From Desulfobacteraceae bacterium (GTDB lineage Bacteria; Desulfobacterota; Desulfobacteria; Desulfobacterales; Desulfobacteraceae): a DNA stretch of 11,687 nt. Position numbers and translations under genes: made by a program. Within the stretch, counting starts at the first letter, position 1. The number at the start of each line of letters is the position of its first letter. The notes beneath the pieces are model-generated. The model had not been told where the DNA came from. It ran no database searches and worked only from the letters and a program-made list of their open reading frames with translations. Of this stretch, positions 1 through 7,395 are shown piece by piece. The stretch covers positions 1 to 11,687 of the forward strand of contig JAFLJU010000141.1 of assembly GCA_022712835.1 (NCBI GenBank), in the 5' to 3' direction.

Positions 1-46
1 TTTCCTGGGCGGGTGGTAAGGATCGCAATTTTTTTCATCTGCGGTC

Positions 47-1120
47 TTAAAGCCGGATTTGTTCCTTGGTTTCTCCCTGCTTGGGAGCACAGATCTTGAT
101 GAGGCCTGGCATGACTGTGTTACGGCCATTGACCTTTGCCTTGTACAGCATGGTATCTGCATCCTGGATGATCTTGTTCATATCTGAATTGGGTGTAAGT
201 TCAGATACGCCGAAGCTGGCTGTTACACGGATGATGCTTCCATTGAAGGGAATCCGCATACCCGCTATCTTTGATCTAAGGCGGTCTGCTAATTCCATGG
301 CCTTTGTTTTGTTTGTTTCAGGAAGAATAGCGATGAACTCTTCCCCGCCGTATCGGGCCAGCACATCACCTGTTCTTATGCTGTCCTTGACCAGAAGGGC
401 GATCTCTTTTAGGACCAGATCTCCACCAAGGTGACCGTGGGTGTCGTTTATCTTTTTAAAAAAATCCAGGTCAAACATAAACAGGGATAAAGGGTTTTTA
501 TGGCGACTGGCCATGGCAATATGCCGGTTGATCTGGGTCTCAAATTCCCTGCGGTTGTAACATCCGGTTAAAGGGTCAATTACAGCGGCGTCCTTAAGGT
601 TTTCCATTTGTATCTGTTTTGACAGCGCCGTGGCACATCCCTGGAGAATCAAGCTGACCACTTCATCGTGAAAGGGGGAGATGCTTTTTTTGGGCAGCAT
701 ATACAGCCGTGAATAGCAGTTTTCTTCATTCAGCTCATAGGAAATTAGATTCTTCAAGCTGAATTCTTCCTCAAGATCGTCAGCTTCAAAGGTCTGGTTC
801 AGGTAATTTAAGTTTTCTTTTTTGATATTGAAATCAGTTACAATAATATCTTCAAGGGATTTTTTATACATTCTTGGATCAAGCCAGATATCCACACCAG
901 ACTCTTTTTTAACAACAAAGGCGAAGAGCCGGTAACCCAGGATATCCTTGAGGCAGACAGCCACTTCATTAATGATCTCCTTTGAAGAGGTCTTTTTATT
1001 AAGGGCGACAATATGGCGGGTCAGTTTATTCTGTATCAACGCCTGCTTAGCTCCGGAGTTGAAAATATTTAAAAAAAAGCCAGAAAGATTGTCATTTAGT
1101 TTTTGTAAAGTAAGTTTCAT
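47..1120 (-). CDS. Diguanylate cyclase with N-terminal GAF-like sensor region (GGEEF type)
   Basis: Makes the second messenger cyclic di-GMP from two GTP. Residues about 178-340 form a GGDEF domain: DPLTG at 182-186 opens it, the metal-binding Asp is D217 in FDLDFF, N225 and D234 are the expected nucleotide contacts, and the signature is GGEEF at 258-262. RTGD at 249-252 lies exactly five residues before GGEEF, so the inhibitory I-site (RxxD) is intact and product feedback is expected. Residues 1-175 have no membrane segment or signal peptide and look like a cytoplasmic GAF-like sensor region; its ligand cannot be read from the sequence. The ATG is preceded by AAGGA at a suitable distance. 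The gene is monocistronic as far as seen, 217 bp downstream of the HD gene. Activity as a cyclase is well supported; the signal and target are unknown. Confidence 0.93.
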   Translation of the reverse strand: MKLTLQKLNDNLSGFFLNIFNSGAKQALIQNKLTRHIVALNKKTSSKEIINEVAVCLKDILGYRLFAFVVKKESGVDIWLDPRMYKKSLEDIIVTDFNIKKENLNYLNQTFEADDLEEEFSLKNLISYELNEENCYSRLYMLPKKSISPFHDEVVSLILQGCATALSKQIQMENLKDAAVIDPLTGCYNRREFETQINRHIAMASRHKNPLSLFMFDLDFFKKINDTHGHLGGDLVLKEIALLVKDSIRTGDVLARYGGEEFIAILPETNKTKAMELADRLRSKIAGMRIPFNGSIIRVTASFGVSELTPNSDMNKIIQDADTMLYKAKVNGRNTVMPGLIKICAPKQGETKEQIRL

Positions 1121-1273
1121 TCTTATTCCTTAATAAAAGTCAGTGTTGCTGTATAGGGTTAAAGCAATACCTGTGCCAGAATAAGAAAAAGAGAGTATTG
1201 TGTTTTATTATGGGTAGTTATGAAATTAAACCGATGGTGGCCTCCTGCCAGACCCGGAAAAAATTGCAGGAAT

Positions 1274-1314
1274 TTGCCGGGTGGTTGTCAATGCATTGAC
1301 ATACCACCCGGCAA
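1274..1314 (-). terminator. Long near-perfect hairpin 3' of the HD-domain gene
   Basis: A 12-bp arm at 1274-1285 (TTGCCGGGTGGT) is the exact reverse complement of 1303-1314. The bases between contain a perfect 16-bp palindrome, TGTCAATGCATTGACA (1286-1301), leaving only T1302 unpaired. The whole 41 nt can therefore fold into one hairpin with a single bulge. On the minus strand it begins 24 nt after the HD stop codon. A run of six T follows on the minus strand, but about 10 nt after the stem rather than directly behind it, so it is an imperfect intrinsic terminator. A second small repeat (AATGT 1313-1317 / ACATT 1324-1328) adjoins it. It could instead be a dispersed REP-like element, or the inner palindrome could be a protein site upstream of the diguanylate cyclase gene. 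Confidence 0.5.
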
Positions 1315-1337
1315 TGTCTGTCAACATTAGGCAGTAT

Positions 1338-1916
1338 TTATAAGTTGCCTTTTAAACCGATTTGGTCTGCTACGGGTCGCATGCCCAATATTACTTGGGT
1401 GATCATTTCGGAAAGTTCCATGTCCAGCCGTTCTGCTCCTTTTATAATGACTTCTCTGTCCACACCAGCGGCAAAACCTTTATCCTTAAATTTCTTTTTA
1501 ACGGACTTAACCGTAATATCCAGAATACTTTTGGAAGGCCTTACCAAGGCAGCGCTGGCAATAAGACCCGTGAGTTCATCAATGGCGTATAATGTTTTTT
1601 CCAAGGGGGTCTCGGGTATGACATCGGTGCAGATGCCCCAGCCGTGGCTGATCACCGCTCGAATATATTCCTGGGGCCAGTCGCGGGCTTCAAAAATTTC
1701 AATACATTTGACACAGTGTTGGTCCGGATACCGTTCATAATCAAGGTCATGGACCAGTCCGATGACCTTCCATTTTAGGGTATCTTCCCCAAAGAGGGTG
1801 GCAAAATGACCCATCACGGATTCAACGGCCAGGGCATGACGGATCAACCCTTGCTTTTGAGTATGTTCTTTCAGCAGCGCCATGGCATCTTCACGGGTGG
1901 GTATATAAGGGGGCAT
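1338..1916 (-). CDS. HD-domain phosphohydrolase (HDIG-like), substrate unknown
   Basis: A 192-residue soluble protein of the HD superfamily, metal-dependent phosphohydrolases that often act on nucleotides. The metal-ligand pattern is complete: H27 (RHALAVE), H56-D57 (GLVHDLDYE), H91 (VISHGW) and D113 (AIDELTG). The order and spacing match the small stand-alone HD proteins usually annotated as HDIG or HD hydrolases. It lacks the second conserved motif of HD-GYP phosphodiesterases, so it should not be read as a c-di-GMP hydrolase simply because a cyclase gene lies next to it. The ATG is preceded by AAAGGA about seven bases upstream. It is transcribed away from the hybrid kinase gene, with an 81-bp shared upstream region. 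Fold and catalytic class are clear; the substrate is not. Confidence 0.85.
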   Translation of the reverse strand: MPPYIPTREDAMALLKEHTQKQGLIRHALAVESVMGHFATLFGEDTLKWKVIGLVHDLDYERYPDQHCVKCIEIFEARDWPQEYIRAVISHGWGICTDVIPETPLEKTLYAIDELTGLIASAALVRPSKSILDITVKSVKKKFKDKGFAAGVDREVIIKGAERLDMELSEMITQVILGMRPVADQIGLKGNL

Positions 1917-1997
1917 GGTAAATCCTTTACATTAATTGATTTTTGAGTTTAATATGATGAACTATTTTCTTATCTTTTAATAAATAGGAAGTCAACT
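1917..1997. promoter_or_regulatory. Divergent intergenic region between HD gene and hybrid kinase gene
   Basis: This AT-rich 81-bp gap separates two divergently read genes and must carry the start signals of both. The ribosome binding sites are clear: AAAGGA for the HD gene (minus) and AGGAAG at 1986-1991 for the kinase gene (plus). I could not identify a convincing -35/-10 pair on either strand, so only the location is claimed. Confidence 0.4.
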
Positions 1998-4100
1998 ATG
2001 ATACCTGACCAGGTGAGTTACAAATCCGATTACCAAGAAAGGCAAACCCTGCTTCTTTATTGGCAAGAAAAAATTTTCAACTGGCTTTTTTTCCTGTTGA
2101 TCGTGATCGGACTTCTTCCTTTTTTGCTCAGTTGCCGCTATGCCCTGGTCAATGGCGAATGGAGTAGGATCCTTTTTTATTTAATGATGTATCTTTGGGC
2201 AATCGGGGTGTTTTCTTTTAAAAAAATTGCCTTTGATAAAAGAGGATGGGCGGGTGTCTTATGGTTCTATGCCCTGGGTCTGTTTTCCCTGGGTGCGGAC
2301 GGGGTTGTTGGCAGCAGTCGTCTTTATTTTCTTTGTTTCGCATCCTTCGGTGTTGTTTTTTTGGGGGTGCGCGGCGGGGGAATCTCTCTGTTTCTGACCA
2401 TGGTAACCCTGGTTCTGGCGGGGGTTCTTAATTTTCAATGGACCCCCGCATTGGGGTTTATCCAGGGGATATCCTCTCCCATGGCCTATGCGGTGATTGT
2501 GGGAACTTTTTTTGTTTTATGTGCTGCCATTACCTTTTCTCTGGGCGTATTAATAAGTGCACTGGAGACGTCGGGAAGAAAGTTTCGGTTGCTGGTTAAC
2601 CATACCCCGGATGTGTTGTGGACCCTGGACACAAGATTGAATATTTCCTACATGAATGATGCCATTTTCCCCCTTTCCGGATTTTTGCCCCGGGAGCTTT
2701 TGGGCAAGCCGTTTGCAAGGCTTTTGCCCCGGGAGAGGATCCTGGAGTTTGAAGATTTGATTCAAGAGGACAAGCCTTTTTTGCTGGAGACAGATATTTG
2801 CCATTTGAATGGCGAGGTGTTGACCGTTGAAATCAGTGGGGATAAAATTAAGGGGTATCTGGGTCGCAAAATAAGTTACCAGGGAGTTCTCCGGGATTTA
2901 ACCCGGGAAAAATACCTGGAAAAAGAGCAGGCAACGCTTAAAAAGAAATTAGTTCAGTCGGAGAAATTAAAAAATCTGGGGATTCTGGCCGGTGGCGTGG
3001 CCCATGATCTGAACAATATTTTATCCGGGATTGCCACCTATCCTGAGGTGCTTTTGATGGATGAGGGCCTTACGCCTCAAATTCGTCAGGGATTGATCAT
3101 TATCAAGGATTCCGGCCGGAAGGCCTCCTCGGTGGTCAGTGATCTTCTGACCATTTCCCGGGGTGCCGCCAATACGGAAATGGAAGTTCTCAATATTAAC
3201 ACGGTGATCGAACGGTATGTGGAAGCAGCAGATTTCACCAGAGTGAAAGAAAGCTACAGCCAGGTTCACATTGAGGTGGTCATGGAGCCTGAATTGCTTA
3301 ATATCAACGGGTCCTATATTCATATTGAAAAAGCCATCATGAATTTGGTGATCAACGGGGTTGAAGAAACAGCTCAAAAAGAGTCCGGCCATGTAATTAT
3401 TTCAACGGCTAATATTTATATAGATGATGCCCTGACAGGGACTTCAGATTTGCTTGCCGGGGAATATGTGATGTTGAGTGTGTCAGATAACGGATCCGGA
3501 ATACCCGGGGAATATCACAAAAAAATATTTGATCCTTTCTTTACCAAAAAGGAAATGGGTAAAAGTGGAACCGGCCTTGGACTCACTGTTGTCCGAAACA
3601 CCGTCCGGGATCATCAAGGGGATGTTCGTGTTATCTCCAGTGAAAAGGGCACCCGGTTTGAACTGTTTTTTCCCGCCATCCGCAAGGAACTTCCCCAAAA
3701 GAAAAAAACCAACTCCTTGTTAGAGATTACCGGCCAGGGTCAGCGCATCCTCATTGTGGATGATCTAGCGGATCAGCGGAAAATTGCCGGTACGATTTTG
3801 AAAAATCTTGGATATCAGGTTTTTACCGTGGCAGACGGCATGGATGCCGTGGCCTTTGTCAAAGAAAATGCCGTGGATCTGATTATTCTTGATATGGTTA
3901 TGGAACCATCCATCAGTGGCCTTGAGACCTATCAACGGATTAAAAAAATAAACCCCGGCCAAAAAGCCATTATTGCCAGCGGGCATTCAGAATCAAAAGA
4001 TGTGTTAATGACCCAGAATTTGGGAGCGGGAGCCTTTGTGAAAAAACCCTATACCATTATGGACATGGGGATTGCCGTGAAAGAGGAACTCGAAAAATAA
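1998..4100 (+). CDS. Membrane-bound PAS hybrid sensor histidine kinase with C-terminal receiver
   Basis: A 700-residue inner-membrane sensor kinase. The N-terminus has about six hydrophobic segments (near 28-47, 57-75, 84-100, 105-123, 128-145 and 163-188), followed by a PAS domain (about 195-300) and a short charged coiled coil (303-325). The NtrB-like H-box holds the phospho-accepting H336 (GGVAHDLNN). The ATPase domain shows the N-box N453, DNGSGIP 497-503, FDPFFTKK 511-518 and GTGLGL 524-529. The C-terminal receiver (582-700) has D588/D589, phospho-acceptor D632, S661 and K683, so a His-to-Asp relay within the protein is possible. All key residues are present. There is no DNA-binding output and no response regulator gene beside it, so it is an orphan hybrid kinase whose partner lies elsewhere. 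ATG follows AGGAAG by six bases. Confidence 0.95.
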   Translation: MIPDQVSYKSDYQERQTLLLYWQEKIFNWLFFLLIVIGLLPFLLSCRYALVNGEWSRILFYLMMYLWAIGVFSFKKIAFDKRGWAGVLWFYALGLFSLGADGVVGSSRLYFLCFASFGVVFLGVRGGGISLFLTMVTLVLAGVLNFQWTPALGFIQGISSPMAYAVIVGTFFVLCAAITFSLGVLISALETSGRKFRLLVNHTPDVLWTLDTRLNISYMNDAIFPLSGFLPRELLGKPFARLLPRERILEFEDLIQEDKPFLLETDICHLNGEVLTVEISGDKIKGYLGRKISYQGVLRDLTREKYLEKEQATLKKKLVQSEKLKNLGILAGGVAHDLNNILSGIATYPEVLLMDEGLTPQIRQGLIIIKDSGRKASSVVSDLLTISRGAANTEMEVLNINTVIERYVEAADFTRVKESYSQVHIEVVMEPELLNINGSYIHIEKAIMNLVINGVEETAQKESGHVIISTANIYIDDALTGTSDLLAGEYVMLSVSDNGSGIPGEYHKKIFDPFFTKKEMGKSGTGLGLTVVRNTVRDHQGDVRVISSEKGTRFELFFPAIRKELPQKKKTNSLLEITGQGQRILIVDDLADQRKIAGTILKNLGYQVFTVADGMDAVAFVKENAVDLIILDMVMEPSISGLETYQRIKKINPGQKAIIASGHSESKDVLMTQNLGAGAFVKKPYTIMDMGIAVKEELEK

Positions 4101-4139
4101 AAACCCGGAAAATTTGAAATTCTAAAATAAAGAGAAGTT

Positions 4140-4167
4140 TAAAAACAAGGGATTATGTCTTTTCCCT
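4140..4167 (-). terminator. Weak candidate terminator after the LPP20-like gene
   Basis: On the minus strand a 5-bp stem (AGGGA / TCCCT, 4163-4167 with 4148-4152) and a 10-nt loop are followed by TGTTTTT. The stem overlaps the TAG stop codon of the gene. It is short, so this is a tentative call. It lies in the 65-bp gap where the kinase gene and the mobB operon converge. Confidence 0.27.
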
Positions 4168-5035
4168 AATGGCCCATCACAATTATGACCCGGCATTCTT
4201 TTAAAAAAATGTGTCGTTCTGTGGCTTTTTCAATTTGCTTTGTGTCTGCCATACTGATGACAACCGAGGCGTTTTCATTGCTGGATTTTCTTAAGGCTTT
4301 AAATATCAGGGGATGGGGTCCGATTCGCTTTTCTCGTATCGCTTTATCCATGCTGCATATATAGGTGCAGACCCCATATTGAACCGCAAATTCACGGCTG
4401 ATGAACAGAGAAGAGTATATTTCATTGCCCTGCTCACTGACAATGGTGGGGTAAAGGGCAGGCTCAAGTTCAAGTCCCCGGGCATCAATGATCAACCCCG
4501 TGTATGGAATGTCTTCCATATCTTGGTTTGGGGGCATGGGTTTTTCGGCGTTTATTCTGGATATTTGTCGAATATCGTCGGGCAAGACCAATTGAAGAAA
4601 TCCCCCCCCAATACTGGTTTCGATTTGTATTTCCACATCCAGTGCAGAGGTAAAAGATTGCTTGGTTATGACCGCATCCCTGGCTGTCTTTTCGATACCG
4701 GCCAAAATGATATCGTTTTGGGAGGCATACTGCCCCACGGTAAGATTTTTGCGGATTTTGATCTGCTTGAGTATCTGAATGATGTTTCGACTGGCATCTG
4801 CCTGGGCAGATCCCGGTACCGATTCATTGGCCCCATCTTTGTTGCCTTTGGGACTGGCTTTGCCAATGGCGCTCACCTTTCCTGTACTCCAGTCGATTTC
4901 TCCATTGTCAAAAAGAGTGATACAATGATCACTTTGGGAAAGTGCGGGCGCTGCCGCTCCCGTGGGGATCCATAGCAAACAAAGGAACAGTGTACTCAGC
5001 AAGGTCTTGAAGGTGAACAGGGGATTAATAAGCAC
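4166..5035 (-). CDS. Secreted LPP20-like protein of unknown function
   Basis: A 289-residue exported protein. Residues 1-29 form a signal peptide: a hydrophobic core (TLLSTLFLCLLWIP) ending in the AAA/P signal peptidase I site. No lipobox cysteine is seen. The mature part starts with a region like LPP20-family proteins (NGEIDWSTGKVSAIGKA at 44-60, then an alanine-rich helical stretch near 78-100). It then has a YTGLIIDARGL block at 178-188 followed by ALYPTIVSEQGNEIY, a pattern I recall from Desulfobacterota periplasmic proteins of no known function. The start codon is GTG, preceded by AAAAGG; it lies only nine bases past the mobB stop, so translational coupling is likely. No enzymatic motif is visible. 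Export is well supported; the family name is from memory of motifs. Confidence 0.75.
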   Translation of the reverse strand: MLINPLFTFKTLLSTLFLCLLWIPTGAAAPALSQSDHCITLFDNGEIDWSTGKVSAIGKASPKGNKDGANESVPGSAQADASRNIIQILKQIKIRKNLTVGQYASQNDIILAGIEKTARDAVITKQSFTSALDVEIQIETSIGGGFLQLVLPDDIRQISRINAEKPMPPNQDMEDIPYTGLIIDARGLELEPALYPTIVSEQGNEIYSSLFISREFAVQYGVCTYICSMDKAIREKRIGPHPLIFKALRKSSNENASVVISMADTKQIEKATERHIFLKECRVIIVMGH

Positions 5036-5044
5036 CTGCCTTTT

Positions 5045-5539
5045 CTAGGGGGTTAAATAGTTTTCTTCAATAAAAGAGGCAATTTCTTGCACATCATTCA
5101 GCCCGAATACAGGTACCGGGGGACGATAATCCCCATCGCTGACAAAGGCAATCAGGTGGGGATCCCTAAGGCACATGGGCGCTTTATGGTCGCCATCGAT
5201 TCTGAAAATTTCAATTTTTTTCAAGGGCTGTTTCTTAAATCCTTCGGCCAGGATCAGGTCGCAATCCCCCAGAAAGGTTACAAGTTTTCCCAAATAGGAG
5301 CGGGTATCCTCTTTGACCAGGGCAATCTTTGTGTCCGTCACCACAAGGGTGGCTGTCGCCCCTGCCTTTTTGTGGCGCCAGCTGTCCTTTCCCTTTTTGT
5401 CAAAATCAAATCCGTCATGGGTGTGTTTGGCAGATCCTATTTTATACCCCCGGCGGGTTAATTCAAAAATGAGTTTTTCCAGAAGGGTGGTTTTACCGGA
5501 ATTGGATTTCCCTGCAATACAGATAATCGGTGGTTTCAT
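5045..5539 (-). CDS. mobB: Molybdopterin-guanine dinucleotide biosynthesis adaptor MobB
   Basis: A 164-residue P-loop GTP-binding protein that assists MobA in attaching GMP to molybdopterin in the cytoplasm, giving the cofactor of DMSO-reductase-family enzymes such as formate dehydrogenases. Walker A is GKSNSGKTT at 10-18. The MobB signature KHTH (38-41) and the following DSWRHKKAGA (52-61) are present, as is the LAEGFK block (98-102). Length is normal for stand-alone MobB. No mobA is in the window. The ATG lacks a strong ribosome binding site (only an A-rich AAAGA), but it is the first in-frame start that fits the family's N-terminus. It is the first gene of a probable two-gene unit with the exported LPP20-like protein. 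Confidence 0.93.
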   Translation of the reverse strand: MKPPIICIAGKSNSGKTTLLEKLIFELTRRGYKIGSAKHTHDGFDFDKKGKDSWRHKKAGATATLVVTDTKIALVKEDTRSYLGKLVTFLGDCDLILAEGFKKQPLKKIEIFRIDGDHKAPMCLRDPHLIAFVSDGDYRPPVPVFGLNDVQEIASFIEENYLTP

Positions 5540-5557
5540 GGTTTTTCTTTGCTGCTT

Positions 5558-5624
5558 TTTATACCCGTTTCAATTTAAGTTCAATTGGTTTGTTTAAAAT
5601 AGTGCTCCGGCACAAGAAAGTCAA
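5558..5624 (-). promoter_or_regulatory. Candidate mobB promoters
   Basis: Reading the minus strand, TTGACT (5619-5624), a 17-nt spacer and TATTTT (5596-5601) form a plausible sigma70-type promoter. It begins inside the padR stop region. A second, weaker pair nearer the gene is TTGAAC (5579-5584), a 15-nt spacer and TATAAA (5558-5563). Both were found by eye; either would let mobB be expressed separately from padR. Confidence 0.4.
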
Positions 5625-6157
5625 GCCGGGGAATGGGGGTCTCTTCCCGGCTTTTTCTTCGAGAGCATTTCACTGAAGCGCTGCTCCATAAAATTATAAT
5701 ATTCGATTCCGAACTCCAGGGTATTCATTTTCCACGGCTCTATCTTATGGCTGGCAAACCGTTCCTTAATTGCCTGGAGGTTTTGGACCCGTTCCCTTAG
5801 TTCTCCGGTATAAACTTCCAATTGAGCCTCTCTCTTTTCCTCTTCAAGATGATCAAAGAAGAAAATCTTAAGTAGGGCCTCATCCCGGATACGCTCTATT
5901 TTTGGTGAGATTTCAAGCCAATCCAGGAACGCCTGACGCCCCTCGTCTGTCAGGGCGTACGCCTTGTTGAGCTTTCCTTTTTTGATCTTTTGGCTGAGCC
6001 GGACCTGTCCCTGCATTTCCAGTTTTTTAAATTTGGGGTAGATGCTGCTGAACCCGATATTGAAAAAATAGTGGGTGCTGTTCTCCATATACTTTTTAAT
6101 TTCATAACCGGTTTTCTCACCATCCATAAGAAATCCCAGCAGCATCATTTCAATCAT
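5621..6157 (-). CDS. PadR-family transcriptional regulator
   Basis: A 178-residue DNA-binding protein. Residues 1-85 form the PadR winged helix: MLLGFL near the start, TGYEIKKYM at 16-24, a recognition helix with SSIYPKFKKLEMQG at 37-50, and the wing KGKLNKAYALTDEGRQAFLDWL at about 60-81. Residues 90-165 are a long helical region typical of the Vir_act_alpha_C dimerisation domain. PadR proteins are usually repressors released by a small ligand. The ATG follows GAGGATGAG with good spacing. The gene sits 100 bp after the Fe-S protein gene on the same strand, so the pair is probably one transcript, and the palindrome upstream of that gene is its likely operator. The effector is unknown. Confidence 0.9.
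   Translation of the reverse strand: MIEMMLLGFLMDGEKTGYEIKKYMENSTHYFFNIGFSSIYPKFKKLEMQGQVRLSQKIKKGKLNKAYALTDEGRQAFLDWLEISPKIERIRDEALLKIFFFDHLEEEKREAQLEVYTGELRERVQNLQAIKERFASHKIEPWKMNTLEFGIEYYNFMEQRFSEMLSKKKPGRDPHSPA
5623..5653 (-). terminator. Strong hairpin at the 3' end of padR
   Basis: AAGCCGGGGAA (5623-5633) pairs with TTCCCGGCTT (5644-5653), leaving one bulged G and a 10-nt loop. It spans the last padR codons and touches the TGA stop. On the minus strand the stem is followed by TTGACTTTCTTG, only moderately T-rich, while a five-T run follows on the plus strand. It may end the Fe-S/padR transcript ahead of mobB, or act weakly in both directions. Confidence 0.45.
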
Positions 6158-6195
6158 CTCATCCTCAAAAATTTAATTTTTCAATTATTTCCCTC

Positions 6196-6243
6196 TAGCA
6201 AAATCGCTTTTTAGCAAAATTGCCTTTTAGCAAAGGGCAAAAA
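6196..6243. repeat. Three head-to-tail copies of a 16-bp AT-rich unit
   Basis: TAGCAAAATCGCTTTT (6196-6211), TAGCAAAATTGCCTTT (6212-6227) and a decayed third copy starting TAGCAAAGGGC (6228) follow each other with a strict 16-bp period. They lie between the Fe-S gene stop and the padR start. On the minus strand the third copy folds with the second (GCCCTTTGCTAAAAGGC, then AATTTT), resembling a weak terminator. The repeats could be an attenuator or a set of protein sites. Nothing else is seen in this 100-bp gap. Confidence 0.6.
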
Positions 6244-6257
6244 AAATACCAGGCGTG

Positions 6258-7352
6258 TTACTGCATCTTGAGGGGAATCAGAGAAGTGCCCCTTTTTTCA
6301 GCCGTAATGCTCATGAGCGCTTGTCCGCTGACCGGAAGGGCCACATGCAGATCTTCGGGCTTTTCCTCCAACCGGATCGCTTCCATGGGACAGGCGGTGA
6401 CGCAGAGTCCGCATCCGATGCACCGTGCCGAATTGATTTTTGCGGTTTCATCCATCTCGGTTTCATCCATATCGATGGCATTCATCTGGCACCGGTCCAA
6501 ACAAGCCTCGCATCCCGAGCACGCTTCCGGGTCAACGATTCCCCAGTAGCGGTTATAGACCAGTTCTCCGGGATTCGGTTGAAGGTTGAGGGCCCGAAGT
6601 ATGCCGCAGCAGTCCCCGCAGCAATTGCACATGCCTCCGGGGTTTACCATGTTGGCTGGTTGGTTCACAAGCCCCGCCTCCTCACATTTATCCAGTATGG
6701 CACAGGCCTCTTCTTGGCCTATATAACGGCCCATTTTGTTCTCCACGTAATAATCTGCGTGGGAGCCGAAAAGCAGACAAACCTCCTTGGGTTTTTCACA
6801 CCCCTTGTCAAGAAGTTCCTGCTGAGTTCGGCAGATGCAGTCGGCCACAGCAATTTTATCCTTTCCGCTGATGATGGTTTTTGCATCCTCGTAGGCCGCC
6901 ACTTTATGGACCACGGTTACTGACTTTCCCACCGGGATGGTTCTCAGGGGCACCACATTGTTTCCCATGCCCACGAGAAAGGTTTCTTCCATGTAAGAGT
7001 TGGTCAACTCGGCTAATTCTTTGTCCATGCGTCCCAGCTGGTATTCGTAGGATCCGACGACAAAAGGAACCGCAGAGTACCTTTTAATCCCATTCTTTAC
7101 ATGACGGAATAGCAACCCTCTTTTTGCCATGTCCTCCAGTTTCTCAGCCATTCCTGCCCCAGGGCGTCCGGTCCGTTCAACAAAGCCATCGGGCGTCTCC
7201 AGAAGCATTGAAAGATCCAGGTATATCTCGGCATCCTCTTCGGTGAACAACTTCTCCAAAATTTTTAATTCCACCCCTGACTCACTGGCGGGAAATCCTG
7301 TTGAGTATTGGTCCATCTGTTCTTGAAGTCGATGATAAATTTCAGTGGCCAT
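6258..7352 (-). CDS. Cysteine-rich 4Fe-4S ferredoxin-domain protein
   Basis: A 364-residue cytoplasmic protein with 19 cysteines. The C-terminal part has two ferredoxin motifs, CSGCEACLDRC (278-288) and CIGCGLCVTACP (311-322), which should bind two [4Fe-4S] clusters. Ahead of them is a dense CNCCGDCCG block (242-250), plus DCIC (171-174), C185 and C192, enough thiols for a further metal site. Residues 25-100 look like a winged-helix-type fold (ELKILEKLF, then KLEDMAKRGLLFRH), with no membrane segment. I recognise a family of anaerobe proteins annotated only as 4Fe-4S binding; its reaction is unknown. Start ATG has a very strong AAGGAGG site. The following gene on the same strand is padR, and the upstream palindrome suggests repression. 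An electron-transfer or redox-sensing role is an inference. Confidence 0.88.
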   Translation of the reverse strand: MATEIYHRLQEQMDQYSTGFPASESGVELKILEKLFTEEDAEIYLDLSMLLETPDGFVERTGRPGAGMAEKLEDMAKRGLLFRHVKNGIKRYSAVPFVVGSYEYQLGRMDKELAELTNSYMEETFLVGMGNNVVPLRTIPVGKSVTVVHKVAAYEDAKTIISGKDKIAVADCICRTQQELLDKGCEKPKEVCLLFGSHADYYVENKMGRYIGQEEACAILDKCEEAGLVNQPANMVNPGGMCNCCGDCCGILRALNLQPNPGELVYNRYWGIVDPEACSGCEACLDRCQMNAIDMDETEMDETAKINSARCIGCGLCVTACPMEAIRLEEKPEDLHVALPVSGQALMSITAEKRGTSLIPLKMQ

Positions 7353-7357
7353 GTTCT

Positions 7358-7364
7358 CCTCCTT
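7358..7364 (-). promoter_or_regulatory. Strong ribosome binding site of the Fe-S gene
   Basis: AAGGAGG on the minus strand, five bases before the ATG at 7352, is close to the full anti-Shine-Dalgarno complement. It is the strongest in the window, fixes the start codon and suggests high translation once the gene is transcribed. Confidence 0.85.
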
Positions 7365-7395
7365 AGTACATGAAGTTTTTATATGGAAAAAGTGA

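Noticed and set aside
47..1916. A c-di-GMP synthesis/degradation pair made of the GGDEF and HD genes
   Set aside because: The HD protein lacks the GYP motif and the length of HD-GYP phosphodiesterases, and the genes are separated by 217 bp with a hairpin.
4313..4975. 220-codon open frame on the plus strand
   Set aside because: It lies entirely antisense to the LPP20-like gene, which has a signal peptide, a coupled start and family motifs; the plus-strand product has no recognisable domain.
6255..6923. 222-codon open frame on the plus strand
   Set aside because: It is antisense to the Fe-S protein gene, whose two ferredoxin motifs and strong ribosome binding site leave no doubt about the coding strand.
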